Notes: generated from the sequence alone by a model not told the origin. Numbered from the stretch's first letter, positions 45,498 through 55,149 are shown. The stretch: 64,000 nt of DNA from Pseudomonas sp. MF4836 (GCF_002018875.1 NZ_MVOL01000003.1:673520-737519), one strand, 5' to 3'. Numbers and translations: made by a program.

Positions 45498-46655
45498 ATG
45501 GTCGGCGCGGTGTTTCCCTGGCGTGAAGGCAACCGTTTCGAGTTGCTGATCGACGGCCCGCGTTTCTTTCCGCGGATGCTGGCGGCCATCGATCGTGCCA
45601 CCGAGCAGGTCGAGCTGGAGTTGTACCTGGTGGAAGCGGGGGCCTGCGCCGAAGCCATGGTCCAGGCCCTGGTGCACGCCGCCGAACGTGGGGTACGGGT
45701 GCGCTGCCTGTTCGATGACTACGGCAGCCTGGCCTTTACCCTGCGCTTGCGTCAGCGCCTGACCGGGGCCGGGGTTGAGTTGCGTTTCTACAATCGCCTG
45801 AGCTGGCGCCGGGGTGGCCGCAACCTGTATCGCGATCACCGCAAGCTGCTGCTGGTCGACCAGTCCCTGGCAGTGGTGGGCGGCACCGGGGTCACCGATG
45901 AGTTCTGGGACCCGGAGGCCGATCACAGCGAGTGGCATGAAGTCATGGTCGAGATCGTCGGCCCGTTGGTGCTCGACTGGCAGATCCTGTTCGATCGACA
46001 GTGGCTCGCCAACCCCCACCGCACCGCCTGGAAACCCGCCGCGAACTTCGGTTTGCAGCGCTTGCCGAAAGTCCCGGCGCAGGGCGAGGGCATGGGCCGG
46101 GTGGCCTACGCCGATGCCCGTCAGCATCGGGATATTTTGCATTCGTTGATTCGTGCCCTGAACAGCGGCCAGCGGCGGATCTGGCTGGCGACTCCGTATT
46201 TCCTGCCGACCTGGTCGGTGCGCCGTTCGTTGCGGCGGGCGGCGGCGCGGGGTGTCGACGTGCGGCTGCTGCTGACCGGGCCACGGACTGATCACCCTTC
46301 GGTGCGCTACGCCGGGCATCGCTACTACCCGAGGTTGCTCAAGGCGGGGGTGAAGATTTTCGAGTATCAGCCGTGTTTCCTGCACCTGAAGATGGTGCTG
46401 GTGGATGACTGGGTGAGCATTGGTTCCTGCAACTTCGACCACTGGAACCTGCGCTTCAACCTGGAAGCCAACCTCGAGGCCCTGGACCCGCCACTGACCG
46501 GGGCGGTGACCGCGAGTTTCGAGGCCGACTTTGCCCAGAGCCAGGAAGTCAGCCTCGAAGCCTGGAAGCAGCGACCGCTATGGCGCCGTATCAAGCAACG
46601 CATCTGGGGCTGGGTCGACCGGCTGGTGGTCAATATGCTCAATCGTCGGAGTTGA
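45498..46655 (+). CDS. clsB: Cardiolipin synthase B / phospholipase D family
   Basis: A 385-residue phospholipase D superfamily enzyme making cardiolipin from phospholipids. Two HKD motifs are complete: HRKLLLVD near residue 115 and HLKMVLVD near 297, each followed by the usual G-G/S-N region (GGTGVTDEFW and GSCNFDHWN). No long N-terminal membrane domain, as in ClsB (YbhO) rather than ClsA. The start is set tight against the YceI gene. A basic, tryptophan-rich C-terminus may bind membrane. Confidence 0.88.
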   Translation: MVGAVFPWREGNRFELLIDGPRFFPRMLAAIDRATEQVELELYLVEAGACAEAMVQALVHAAERGVRVRCLFDDYGSLAFTLRLRQRLTGAGVELRFYNRLSWRRGGRNLYRDHRKLLLVDQSLAVVGGTGVTDEFWDPEADHSEWHEVMVEIVGPLVLDWQILFDRQWLANPHRTAWKPAANFGLQRLPKVPAQGEGMGRVAYADARQHRDILHSLIRALNSGQRRIWLATPYFLPTWSVRRSLRRAAARGVDVRLLLTGPRTDHPSVRYAGHRYYPRLLKAGVKIFEYQPCFLHLKMVLVDDWVSIGSCNFDHWNLRFNLEANLEALDPPLTGAVTASFEADFAQSQEVSLEAWKQRPLWRRIKQRIWGWVDRLVVNMLNRRS

Positions 46656-46716
46656 GCACGTTGCCTGCGAATAACACGGTGCCCACTCCGGATTATCGCG
46701 GCGCCCTTTCGGGCCA

Positions 46717-46756
46717 GCGTCCGAACGCGGCCCGAGCCTGGCGGCAGCGGCTACAG
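46717..46756. repeat. REP-like element
   Basis: The segment ends GAGCCTGGCGGCAGCGGCTACAG in two adjoining pieces, which is the inverse of the Pseudomonas REP core CTGTAGCCGCTGCCGC. It sits in the 103-base gap between the converging clsB and bglX genes. Related copies occur at 60512 and 62621. Confidence 0.55.
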
Positions 46757-46758
46757 AG

Positions 46759-49080
46759 TCAGAGCAGTTCGAAGCTCTGTTGTTTGACGTCCTGTGAGTC
46801 CAGGCCGATCTGCACGTTGAAGTCACCCGGTTCGGCCGCGTACTTGAGTTGGGCGTTGTAGAACTTCAGGTCGTCCTCGGTGATGGTGAAGTGAATGGCT
46901 TTCTCTTCACCGGCCTTGAGCATGATTTTCTGGAAGTTCTTCAGTTCCTTGATCGGCCGGATCATCGATCCCGCCACGTCCTGGATATACAGCTGCACCA
47001 CGGTCTCACCGTCGCGCTTGCCGTTGTTTTTCACCGTCACGCTGGCGTCGAGCTTGCCGCTCTTGTTCAGGGTGGTGGAGGACAAGGCCATGTCCGACAG
47101 GCTGAAGCTGGTGTAGCTCAGGCCATAGCCGAACGGGAACAGCGGCCCGGTGGTGTCATCGAAATACTGCGAGGTGTAGTTGCCCGGCTTGCCTGGGGTA
47201 AACGGCCGGCCGATGGTCAGGTGGTTGTAGTAGGTCGGGATCTGTCCGACCGAGCGCGGGAAGGTGATCGGCAGCTTGCCCGACGGGTTGTAGTCGCCGA
47301 ATAGCACGTCGGCAATCGCATTGCCGCCTTCGGTGCCGCTGAACCAGGTTTCCAGGATCGCGTCGGCCTGTTCGTTTTCATCCAGCAACGACAGCGGACG
47401 GCCGTTCATCAGCACCAGCACCAGGGGTTTGCCGGTGGCCTTGAGGGCCTTGATCAGCTCACGCTGGCTGGCCGGAATGTGCAGGTCGGTGCGGCTCGAC
47501 GATTCGTGGGACATGCCCCGCGACTCGCCCACGGCGGCTACGACCACGTCCGAGGCCTGGGCGGCTTTCACCGCTTCGTCGATCATCTGTTGCGCCGAGC
47601 GTGGATCGTCCACCACTTCCGGTGCGTCGAAGTTGAGGAAGTTGAGGTAGTCGACCACCTTCTTGTCGGCGGTGATGTTCGAGCCGCGAGCGTAGGTCAG
47701 GGTCGCCTTGTCGCCCAGGGCGCGGCTCATGCCGTCGAACAGGGTCACCGATTGTGCCGGCACGCCAGCGGCGGCCCAGCTGCCCATCATGTCGATCGGC
47801 GCCTTGGCCAGCGGGCCGACCAGGGCGATTTTTGCGGTCTTGGCCAGGGGCAGGGTTTCGTTGCGGTTCTTCAGCAGCACCAGGCTGCGGCGAGCCACAT
47901 CACGGGCTTCGCTGCGGTGCAGGCGGCTTTCGGCATTGGTGTCGGCCGGGTCATCCTCGGCCTTGCCGATGCGCAGGTACGGGTCCTTGAACAGGCCCAT
48001 GTCGTACTTGGCACCGAGTACCTCGCGCACCGCGTTGTCGATATCGCTCTGGGCGATTTCCCCGGACTTGAGCAGCCCCGGCAGTTCCTTGCCATACAGC
48101 GAGTCATTCATGCTCATGTCGATGCCGGCCTTGATCGCCAGCTTCGCGGCTTCACGTCCGTCCTTGGCCACGCCGTGGCGGATCAGTTCGATGATCGCGC
48201 CGTGGTCGCTGACCGCCAGGCCCTTGAAGCCCCATTCCTTGCGCAACAGGTCCTGCATCAGCCACATGTTGGAAGTGGCCGGCACGCCGTTGATCGAGTT
48301 CAGCGCGACCATCACCCCACCGGCCCCGGCGTCGATCGCGGCACGGTACGGCGGCAGGTAGTCCTGGTACATCTTGACCGGGCTCATGTCGACGATGTTG
48401 TAGTCGCGCCCACCTTCCACCGCGCCGTACAGGGCGAAGTGCTTGACGCTGGCCATGATGCTGTCGGCGGCGTTCGGGCTCACGCCCTGGTAGGCCTTGA
48501 CCATCACCTTGGCAATGCGCGAGACCAGGTAGGTGTCTTCGCCGAAGCCTTCGGAAGTCCGGCCCCAGCGCGGGTCGCGGGAGATATCGACCATCGGCGC
48601 GAAGGTGATGTCCAGGCTGTCGGCGCTGGCTTCCTGGGCGGCAATGCGCCCGGACAGGCCAATGGCCTCCATGTCCCAGCTCGAGGCCAGGGCCAGGCTG
48701 ATGGGGAAGATGGTCCGGTGGCCGTGGATCACGTCATAGGCGAAGAACATCGGGATCTTCAGCCGGCTGCGCATGGCTGCGTCCTGCATCGGCCGGTTTT
48801 CCGGGCGGGTGATGGAGTTGAACGTGCCACCGATACGGCCGGCGGCGATTTCCTTGCGGATCAGCTCGCGGGGCATTTCCGGGCCGATGCTGATCAGGCG
48901 CAACTGGCCGATCTTTTCGTCGAGGGTCATCTGCTGCAGCAGGTTGGCGACAAAGGCGTCCTTGTCTTGCAAGGCCGCGCCCTGGGCCGGCTGGTTTTGC
49001 ACGGTGGCCACCGAGGTCGCGGCCAATACGGGGTGACTGGCCAGGCTGATCAACAGGCCCAGCAAACACAGCTTCTTCAT
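46759..49080 (-). CDS. bglX: Periplasmic beta-glucosidase BglX (GH3)
   Basis: A 773-residue glycoside hydrolase of family 3 in the periplasm, releasing glucose from beta-glucosides. The signal peptide MKKLCLLGLLISLASHPVLA starts at ATG 49080. The catalytic nucleophile aspartate is in GLAVSDHGAI, and DPRWGRTSEGFGEDTYL is the conserved substrate-binding block. The C-terminal fibronectin-like domain is complete (VTVKNNGKRDGETVVQLYI). Length equals E. coli BglX (765) closely. Transcribed alone. Confidence 0.95.
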   Translation of the reverse strand: MKKLCLLGLLISLASHPVLAATSVATVQNQPAQGAALQDKDAFVANLLQQMTLDEKIGQLRLISIGPEMPRELIRKEIAAGRIGGTFNSITRPENRPMQDAAMRSRLKIPMFFAYDVIHGHRTIFPISLALASSWDMEAIGLSGRIAAQEASADSLDITFAPMVDISRDPRWGRTSEGFGEDTYLVSRIAKVMVKAYQGVSPNAADSIMASVKHFALYGAVEGGRDYNIVDMSPVKMYQDYLPPYRAAIDAGAGGVMVALNSINGVPATSNMWLMQDLLRKEWGFKGLAVSDHGAIIELIRHGVAKDGREAAKLAIKAGIDMSMNDSLYGKELPGLLKSGEIAQSDIDNAVREVLGAKYDMGLFKDPYLRIGKAEDDPADTNAESRLHRSEARDVARRSLVLLKNRNETLPLAKTAKIALVGPLAKAPIDMMGSWAAAGVPAQSVTLFDGMSRALGDKATLTYARGSNITADKKVVDYLNFLNFDAPEVVDDPRSAQQMIDEAVKAAQASDVVVAAVGESRGMSHESSSRTDLHIPASQRELIKALKATGKPLVLVLMNGRPLSLLDENEQADAILETWFSGTEGGNAIADVLFGDYNPSGKLPITFPRSVGQIPTYYNHLTIGRPFTPGKPGNYTSQYFDDTTGPLFPFGYGLSYTSFSLSDMALSSTTLNKSGKLDASVTVKNNGKRDGETVVQLYIQDVAGSMIRPIKELKNFQKIMLKAGEEKAIHFTITEDDLKFYNAQLKYAAEPGDFNVQIGLDSQDVKQQSFELL

Positions 49081-49318
49081 GAATATTGTTCTCAAGGGCT
49101 AAAGCCGACACCGGTGAGACGGGTCGAACAGCCGAAATTTAGGGAGCGCCTATTGTTGTTCGGATAAATGCCGCACACTTCTGAACTCTTTTTTGCGCTG
49201 GGCATCTTTTAGCCCATCAGCCCGATGCATTCCAGTGGCGCAGGCAGTTTTTGCCCACAGGATGTGTGAAACCGGGCAAAAGCTTCATCTCAATCAGGTT
49301 GTGCAAGGAGCCCCACCC

Positions 49319-49927
49319 ATGAACATCACCCAACGCCTGCGTTCGACCTGGCCCGTCGCCGTCTTGTTGCTGCTCTCCAGCCTGCTCAGTGGCTGCGGCA
49401 TCAACAACATTCCGACCCTCGATGAGCAGGTAAAAGCCGACTGGGGCCAGGTGCAGAACCAGTACCAGCGTCGCGCCGACCTGATTCCCAACCTGGTGGA
49501 GACCGTCAAGGGTTACGCCAAGCACGAGGAAGACACCCTGACCGCGGTGATCGAGGCGCGATCCAAGGCGACCTCGATCCAGGTCGATGCCTCGACCCTG
49601 GACAACCCGGAAAAACTCAAGCAATTCCAGCAGGCCCAGGATCAGTTGAGCGGTGCACTCAGCCGGCTGATGGTGGTCTCCGAGCGCTATCCGGATCTCA
49701 AGGCCAACCAGAACTTCCTGGCCCTGCAATCCCAGCTCGAAGGCACGGAAAACCGCATTGCCGTGGCCCGTCGCGACTTCATCCTGGCGGTGCAGAAGTA
49801 CAACACCGAGATCCGTACATTCCCCGGCCGCCTGTGGCACAGCATGATGTACAGCGACCTGCCGATTCGTGAAACCTTCGAGGCCACCAGCCCCGACGCC
49901 GACAAAGCACCGCAAGTCAAATTCTGA
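49319..49927 (+). CDS. LemA-family lipoprotein
   Basis: A 202-residue lipoprotein: basic start, hydrophobic core and lipobox LLSGC (Cys near 26), then a long helical bundle with the LemA signature QYQRRADLIPNLVETVKGYA-KHE. Anchored to a membrane; exact role unknown. AAGGAG at 49305-49310 fixes ATG 49319. The stop overlaps the next start by one base, so lemA and the first TPM gene are coupled, the usual lemA-TPM pairing. Confidence 0.92.
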   Translation: MNITQRLRSTWPVAVLLLLSSLLSGCGINNIPTLDEQVKADWGQVQNQYQRRADLIPNLVETVKGYAKHEEDTLTAVIEARSKATSIQVDASTLDNPEKLKQFQQAQDQLSGALSRLMVVSERYPDLKANQNFLALQSQLEGTENRIAVARRDFILAVQKYNTEIRTFPGRLWHSMMYSDLPIRETFEATSPDADKAPQVKF

Positions 49928-50838
49928 TGGGCCGCTTGCCGCGCGTGCTGCACGGTGTGCTGCTGGCGCTGGCGCTGCTGACCAGTGGTGCAATCGCTGC
50001 CGAACTTGAGGCCCCGGGCAAAAAACCGGGGCTGTATTTGCGCAAGGCCGCTCCTGAACCGGTGCCCGAGCCGGCGCCACGGGATGAAACGCCTGCGCCC
50101 CTGGAAAGCCTGTTTCCCGAGTTGAGCGGGCGGGTGGTGGATGGCGCAGGCATGCTCGGCTCCACCAGCATCCGCTACCTGACGCCGTTGCTCGCGGCCC
50201 ATGAACAGCGTACCGGCGACCAAGTGGTGGTGGTCACCCTCGACAGCCTGCGCGGCAATAGCATTGAAGCGTTCGGCGTGCAACTGGGGCGGCATTGGGG
50301 CCTTGGCCAGCGGGGCCTGAACAATGGCGTGCTGCTGATCGTCGCCCGCGCCGAGCGCAAGATGCGCATCGAGGTGGGCTACGGGCTTGAGGGCCTGCTG
50401 ACCGATGCCCTGGCTTCGCAGATTATTGCCGGCATGGGTCAGGACTTTGCCCGGGGCGAGTTCGCCCAGGGGATCATCAACGGGACCCAGGCTATTCTGG
50501 ACACCTTGGGTCGGCCAGCGATGGCCAGGGTCGAAACCTACCAGGAGCAGCTCAAGAGCGAGCGCCGCGAGGATTTTTTCCTGTTTGGCTTGCTGGCGGT
50601 GGTCCTCGGGTTGCTGTTTCTGTTGTTGCGTCAGGTGGTGGATATCGAGTTTGTCCGGGGCAAGTATCAACCGGGCGTCTCCAGGCGTTCTTCGAACAGC
50701 AGCAGCCGTGACAGCGCTTCTGCCAGTACGGGCAGCTATGAGGGCTCAAGCGGTTCGGCAGGTTCCAGCGACAGCGGCGACAGCCTGCGCTCCGGCGGCG
50801 GCAGTTTTGGCGGTGGCGGAGCGTCCGGCAGTTGGTAA
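49927..50838 (+). CDS. TPM domain membrane protein (YgcG family), first copy
   Basis: A 303-residue protein with a signal peptide (cleavage near IAA-EL), a proline-rich spacer, a periplasmic TPM domain (about residues 60-200; LSGRVVDGAGMLG, TGDQVVVVTLDSL, MRIEVGYGLEGLLTDALA), one membrane helix near 220 and a serine/glycine tail ending SFGGGGASGSW. TPM domains are small alpha/beta modules, in plants linked to photosystem repair; the bacterial function is open. It starts on the last base of the lemA stop. Confidence 0.9.
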   Translation: MGRLPRVLHGVLLALALLTSGAIAAELEAPGKKPGLYLRKAAPEPVPEPAPRDETPAPLESLFPELSGRVVDGAGMLGSTSIRYLTPLLAAHEQRTGDQVVVVTLDSLRGNSIEAFGVQLGRHWGLGQRGLNNGVLLIVARAERKMRIEVGYGLEGLLTDALASQIIAGMGQDFARGEFAQGIINGTQAILDTLGRPAMARVETYQEQLKSERREDFFLFGLLAVVLGLLFLLLRQVVDIEFVRGKYQPGVSRRSSNSSSRDSASASTGSYEGSSGSAGSSDSGDSLRSGGGSFGGGGASGSW

Positions 50839-50865
50839 CGGCGATCACGAAAGGACGAGGTGCTG

Positions 50866-51639
50866 ATGCGAGCAATTAAAGTGAGCCTGGTGCTGTTGCT
50901 CTGGGTGCTGGCGGTGACGGCCCGGGCCGAGCTGAAGTTCCCGGAGTTGAGCGGTCGGGTGGTGGACGACGCGCAACTGATCGAGCCGGCGGTTCGAGCG
51001 TTCCTGACCCAGGAGCTGCAAGCCCACGAACAGGCCACCCGCGAGCAGTTGGTGGTGGTGACTGTGCCCAACCTGCAGGGCGCCCGGATCGAGGACTTTG
51101 GCTACTTGCTGGGGCGCCATTGGGGCATCGGCCAGAAGGACAAGAACAACGGCGCGCTGCTGATCGTGGCCCGCGACGAACGCAAGCTGCGCATCGAGGT
51201 GGGCTACGGCCTGGAGGACCGGCTGACGGACGCGCAGGCCTCGGTGATCATCAACCAGGTGATCACGCCCGCGTTCAAGGCCGGCGACTTCAGCAAAGGC
51301 ATCAAGGACGGTGTGGCCGCCATGTTGCTGGTGCTGGGCGGTACGCCGCTGGAGCAGGCGAGCACTGCCTATGACTCGGGCTCCGATGACGGCGTCAGTG
51401 ACAAGGATTTTGTCGAGCGGCACTCGTTCTTTTTCATCTTCCTGGTGATGCTGTTTATCCTCGCGCTGATGGTTTTGCAGTTCCTCGGGATCTTGCCCAG
51501 CGGCGGTGGCCGAGGAGGTTCCAGCGGCGGCTCAAGCAGCGGCGGGTTCAGCGGCGGTTCGGGTGGCGGCTCAAGCGGCGGCGGTTTCAGTGGCGGGGGC
51601 GGCAGCTTTGGCGGCGGTGGCGCGTCGGGCGGTTGGTAA
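50866..51639 (+). CDS. TPM domain membrane protein (YgcG family), second copy
   Basis: A 257-residue paralogue of the preceding gene: signal peptide (cleavage near ARA-EL), TPM domain (LSGRVVDDAQLIEPAV, LLIVARDERKLRIEVGYGLE), one membrane helix near residue 195 and a long glycine/serine tail ending SFGGGGASGGW. The domain and tail are clearly homologous to the first copy, indicating a tandem duplication. ATG 50866 is set by AAGGACGAGG. The next gene begins 30 bases after it. Confidence 0.9.
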   Translation: MRAIKVSLVLLLWVLAVTARAELKFPELSGRVVDDAQLIEPAVRAFLTQELQAHEQATREQLVVVTVPNLQGARIEDFGYLLGRHWGIGQKDKNNGALLIVARDERKLRIEVGYGLEDRLTDAQASVIINQVITPAFKAGDFSKGIKDGVAAMLLVLGGTPLEQASTAYDSGSDDGVSDKDFVERHSFFFIFLVMLFILALMVLQFLGILPSGGGRGGSSGGSSSGGFSGGSGGGSSGGGFSGGGGSFGGGGASGGW

Positions 51640-51668
51640 CCAACAATAATCAGCGAGTATTGGACGAC

Positions 51669-52283
51669 ATGGCATTACTGAGTGAATACGAACAACGGCA
51701 GGTCGCCGAGGCGATTGCCCGGGTCGAGCAGCAGACCGATGCCGAGCTGGTGACCGTGCTCGCCGCCCGCGCTGATGATTACGCCTATATTCCGCTGCTC
51801 TGGGCCAGCCTGTTGGCGCTGATCGTGCCCGGGGTCATCCACCTGTTCGGCTGGATGGGCACCTACACCTTGCTTCTGACGCAATGGGCGACCTTTATTG
51901 TGCTGTGCCTGGTGTTTCGCATTCCCAAGGTCACCACCCGCCTGATTCCGCGCTCGGTCCGCCACTGGCGCGCGTCGAACCTGGCCCGCCGGCAATTTCT
52001 CGAGCAGAACCTGCACCACACCGTGGGCAGCACCGGGGTGCTGATTTTCGTCTGCGAGGCCGAGCGCTACGTGGAGATCCTGGTGGATGAAGGAATCTCC
52101 CGGCGCCTGCCTGATCAGACCTGGGCGCCGCTGGTGGCAGCCTTCACTCAGCAGGTGAAGCAGGGCCAGACCTTGCAAGGCTTTATCAACTGCATCGACG
52201 CTTGCGGCGAATTGCTCAAGGTCCACGTGCCGGTGACCCAGGTGCGTAATGAGCTGCCCAATCGCCTGGTGGTGCTGGGTTGA
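51669..52283 (+). CDS. TPM domain protein, third and divergent copy
   Basis: A 204-residue relative with an N-terminal TPM half (MALLSEYEQRQVAEAIARVE, TDAELVTVLAARADDY), two membrane helices in the middle (LLWASLLALIVPGVIHLF; LLTQWATFIVLCLVF) and a second TPM-like half (VGSTGVLIFVCEAERYVEILVDEGI). It has neither signal peptide nor Gly/Ser tail. ATG 51669 is used; an upstream TTG at 51633 overlaps the previous gene. Last gene of the lemA-TPM block. Confidence 0.82.
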   Translation: MALLSEYEQRQVAEAIARVEQQTDAELVTVLAARADDYAYIPLLWASLLALIVPGVIHLFGWMGTYTLLLTQWATFIVLCLVFRIPKVTTRLIPRSVRHWRASNLARRQFLEQNLHHTVGSTGVLIFVCEAERYVEILVDEGISRRLPDQTWAPLVAAFTQQVKQGQTLQGFINCIDACGELLKVHVPVTQVRNELPNRLVVLG

Positions 52284-53004
52284 GTCGGTTGTCGGTGGTT
52301 AATGGTTCGAAAGTAGTAGGCGGGGGTTGTTTGCAGTAAGCATTGATTAAACGGCAATAGTTCCTGACAGGCGGGCTATTGCCGGTTGCCAGGCTGATAA
52401 AAGTGCAATGCTTTTCAGGCCGGTGTAATGCCGTTAATTACGACTAAAGTAGTAAAAATAGTAGTCCCCGAGTTCAGGCACTTCTTCCCACATTTGAATG
52501 TCGCCATCCGGCATGGCCTGGATTCAAACCTATATCTGCCGACTTTTTTCTGTGTTGTAACAAGCAGGAAACACATCTTTTCTTATTCGATATTTGAATA
52601 TAAAAGTAAAAAATAATATTAGAGCGGAATAAGTGTAGTCGTTATCCTGTGCTCCGCAGGGCGTCGTTGAGCGGTTGCCGCCGCTGGCCCCATCCATTGC
52701 GCGGCGGCCTTTCCTGGTTGTCGCTACTCGAACCCGAGTTGTCCGTATCGGTTAAAGATAGGGCAGGGAGCAGCCGGGAATTAATCATCGAGTTCGGAGT
52801 GGGTGTCTTGCAGATCGGTCTTCTTATTATTGAAGTTGCCCAGGGCGGCGCAACTTCGCAGTGAGTGTGCCGAGGTCGATTAATCACGTGTTTGTATCGG
52901 GTAACTGCCGTGGAACTTGGTGTTTCTTCAATGGCGGCCAGGTGGCTGTGTGCTTGCTGTTTGCGGTCTGTGACGGTTTTTTAACTTAAGGGTTTGGGGG
53001 ATTA
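52284..53004. other. 721-base gap, partly AT-rich, one strong hairpin
   Basis: A perfect 9-base stem CGGCAATAG (52352-52360) / CTATTGCCG (52376-52384) follows the TPM block but lacks a T-run. From about 52430 to 52640 the base composition drops to AT-rich, unlike every neighbour. A 62-codon frame at 52428-52616 there has no ribosome site and unlikely amino-acid content, so I do not call it. The last 150 bases contain the promoter region of the ABC operon. Confidence 0.45.
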
Positions 53005-54132
53005 ATGAATATTCGTAAAAAAGCCGTATCGAGCCTGGCGCTCCTGGCGCTGGCGTTGGCCGGGGCGGGCATGGCCCATGCCGCGCAGCCGAGCGTGCGC
53101 ATCGGCTATCAATTGCCATTGACCGGCAACACCGCCCAATACGGGCAGGACTTCAAGGCCGCCGCTGAAATCGCCCTCAAGGAGTTCAACGCGTCGGGTC
53201 GGATCCCGGTGCCAGTTGAAATCGTGTTCGAAGACTCGCGGTCCGATGCCAAGGAGGCCGTGTCGATTGCCCGCAAGTTCGCTGACGACCCGAGCATTGT
53301 CGGGGTCCTGGGGGATTTCACCTCGACGGTGTCGATGGCCTCGGCGCAGGTGTACAAGCGTGCCGGTCTGTCGCAACTGTCCCAGACCGCTTCCCATCCC
53401 GACTACACGAAAATCTCCAAGTGGCAATTTCGCAACATCACCAACCAGGACCAGGAGGGGCCGTTCAACGCTGACTGGATCGCGTCCCAGGGTTTCAAGA
53501 AGGTCGCGGTGATTGGCGAGCAGACCGACTGGGGTCAGTCAGCAGTGCAGGCGTTTGAGAAAAAGGCCAAGGAAAACGGGATCGAGGTGGTCTTTTCCGA
53601 GTACTTCAACCGTGGCATTCCCGATTTTCGTTCGCTGATTACCAAGGTCGACCGGGTGCACCCCGACGCCATCTACGGCGCCATTTTCTACGAGGACGCG
53701 GCGCAGTTTCTCAAGCAACTGCACCAACTGGGGGTCAAGGCCCCGGTGTTCTCCAGTTCGGCGGCCTACAACGAGCAACTGATCAAGCTGGCGGGTAAAG
53801 ACGCCGATGGCTTGCGCCTGACCTCGACCTTCCTGCCAACCGTGGATGCGGAAAACGTGCGCCACTTCGTGACCGCGTGGAAGGCCGTGCGCAACGGCGA
53901 GGAGCCCGGACAATTCCCGGCCCAGGCCTACGACGCCACCAACATCATGCTCGCCGCTGTGGCGCGGACCTACCCTGACGCCACGCGCGACAAGGTGCGC
54001 CAGGCGCTGGCAGAGACCAAGGACTTTCCCGGGGTCACCGGTTCCACCACCTTTGATGCTGACCGCGAGCCGCACAAGTCCCTGGTCAAGGTTGAAGTCG
54101 TGAACGGCAAATTCGAGCCCTCGGCGCACTGA
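53005..54132 (+). CDS. Branched-chain-amino-acid-type ABC transporter, periplasmic binding protein
   Basis: A 375-residue periplasmic binding protein with a Sec signal peptide (cleavage near AHA-AQ) and the LivK/Peripla_BP_6 pattern: VRIGYQLPLTGNTAQYGQDF, EIVFEDSRSDAKEAVSIARKF, and VIGEQTDWGQSAVQAFEKKA. Binding specificity cannot be read from sequence; relatives bind leucine, amides, urea or aromatic acids. First gene of a six-gene unit ending in a flavoprotein. Confidence 0.9.
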   Translation: MNIRKKAVSSLALLALALAGAGMAHAAQPSVRIGYQLPLTGNTAQYGQDFKAAAEIALKEFNASGRIPVPVEIVFEDSRSDAKEAVSIARKFADDPSIVGVLGDFTSTVSMASAQVYKRAGLSQLSQTASHPDYTKISKWQFRNITNQDQEGPFNADWIASQGFKKVAVIGEQTDWGQSAVQAFEKKAKENGIEVVFSEYFNRGIPDFRSLITKVDRVHPDAIYGAIFYEDAAQFLKQLHQLGVKAPVFSSSAAYNEQLIKLAGKDADGLRLTSTFLPTVDAENVRHFVTAWKAVRNGEEPGQFPAQAYDATNIMLAAVARTYPDATRDKVRQALAETKDFPGVTGSTTFDADREPHKSLVKVEVVNGKFEPSAH

Positions 54133-54189
54133 TCGGTCGCCGGCAATCCTTGCATTCAACTGTGTGGAAACACCCAGGAGCCGGCGCAG

Positions 54190-55149
54190 GTGTCTGCGTC
54201 GGCGATAAAGCCGTACCTGTTCGAGGCGTTTCCCGTGATCGATTCCTACTATTTCCAGCAACTGGTGATCGGCCTGTCGCAAGGCATGACCTACGCGCTG
54301 GTCGCTATTGGCTTCACCCTGATCTTTGGTGTGCTGAACGCGGTGAACTTCGCTCATTCCGAGGTCTACACCATTGGCGCCGTGGCCGGGCTGTTCGTCA
54401 TCGGTGCCTACGCCCCGCCCCTGGCCGGCGTGGTGCTGTTGGTGGCCGCGGTAGGCGCGGCGCTCGGGTTCGGCCTGGAGCGGCTGGCGTTCAAGCCGTT
54501 CCGGCGTTTTTCCGACGAGGCCTCGCTGAAGTCCAGGGCCATGCGCGAGTCGACGCTGATGTCGTCCCTGGCGCTGTCGATCATCGTGCGCGAGGGGCTG
54601 GAGCTGGTCATGGGCTCGCAGATGCAGCCCGTCCCCTTCAACTACATGCTCAATACGCCGATTGTCCTGGGCAGCATCACCATCGTCAGTGGCGATGTGG
54701 TGATCTTCGCGGTATCGGCCAGCATGTTGATCGGCTTGCAACTGCTGCTGAAAAAGACCCGGATCGGCCTGTCGATCCGCGCGGTGTCCAATAACCCCCT
54801 GGGTGCCAAATACAGTGGGATCAATGTCGACCGCACCATCGTCTCGACCTTTGTCCTGGGTTCGTTGATGGGCGCGGTGGCCGGATTGCTGGTGGGGCTC
54901 TATTACGGTTCGGTGTTTCCTTCGATGGGTTTTGCCCCGGGCATCAAGGCATTCGTGGCGATGGTCATGGGCGGCCTGGTGTCGATCCCCGGCGCGGTGA
55001 TCTGTGCGTTGATTCTCGGCGTTTCTGAAAGCATGGCCACCACCTTCATGCCCTCGGCGTGGGCGGACATGGTGCCGTACCTGTTCCTGATCCTGACCCT
55101 GATTTTCTTTCCCCGGGGCCTGTTCGGCGGAGGGCGCGAACGTGTCTGA
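54190..55149 (+). CDS. ABC transporter permease, LivH type
   Basis: A 319-residue permease with about eight helices, containing GLSQGMTYALVAIGFTLIFGVLNAVNFAH and the EAA-like loop GAKYSGINVDRTI. The start GTG 54190 was chosen with AGGAG at 54176-54180; an in-frame ATG does not occur before the conserved part. Its 3' end overlaps the next permease gene by eight bases. Confidence 0.9.
   Translation: MSASAIKPYLFEAFPVIDSYYFQQLVIGLSQGMTYALVAIGFTLIFGVLNAVNFAHSEVYTIGAVAGLFVIGAYAPPLAGVVLLVAAVGAALGFGLERLAFKPFRRFSDEASLKSRAMRESTLMSSLALSIIVREGLELVMGSQMQPVPFNYMLNTPIVLGSITIVSGDVVIFAVSASMLIGLQLLLKKTRIGLSIRAVSNNPLGAKYSGINVDRTIVSTFVLGSLMGAVAGLLVGLYYGSVFPSMGFAPGIKAFVAMVMGGLVSIPGAVICALILGVSESMATTFMPSAWADMVPYLFLILTLIFFPRGLFGGGRERV

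Noticed and set aside
47479..49167. A 562-codon plus-strand frame opposite bglX
   Set aside because: No signal peptide or motif, biased composition; the GH3 gene on the other strand explains the bases.
52352..52384. Perfect hairpin after the TPM block as an intrinsic terminator
   Set aside because: The 15-base loop and the lack of a T-run do not fit; kept only as a structure in the gap entry.
52428..52616. A 62-codon frame in the AT-rich gap
   Set aside because: No ribosome site, unusual amino-acid content and no likeness to any family I know.
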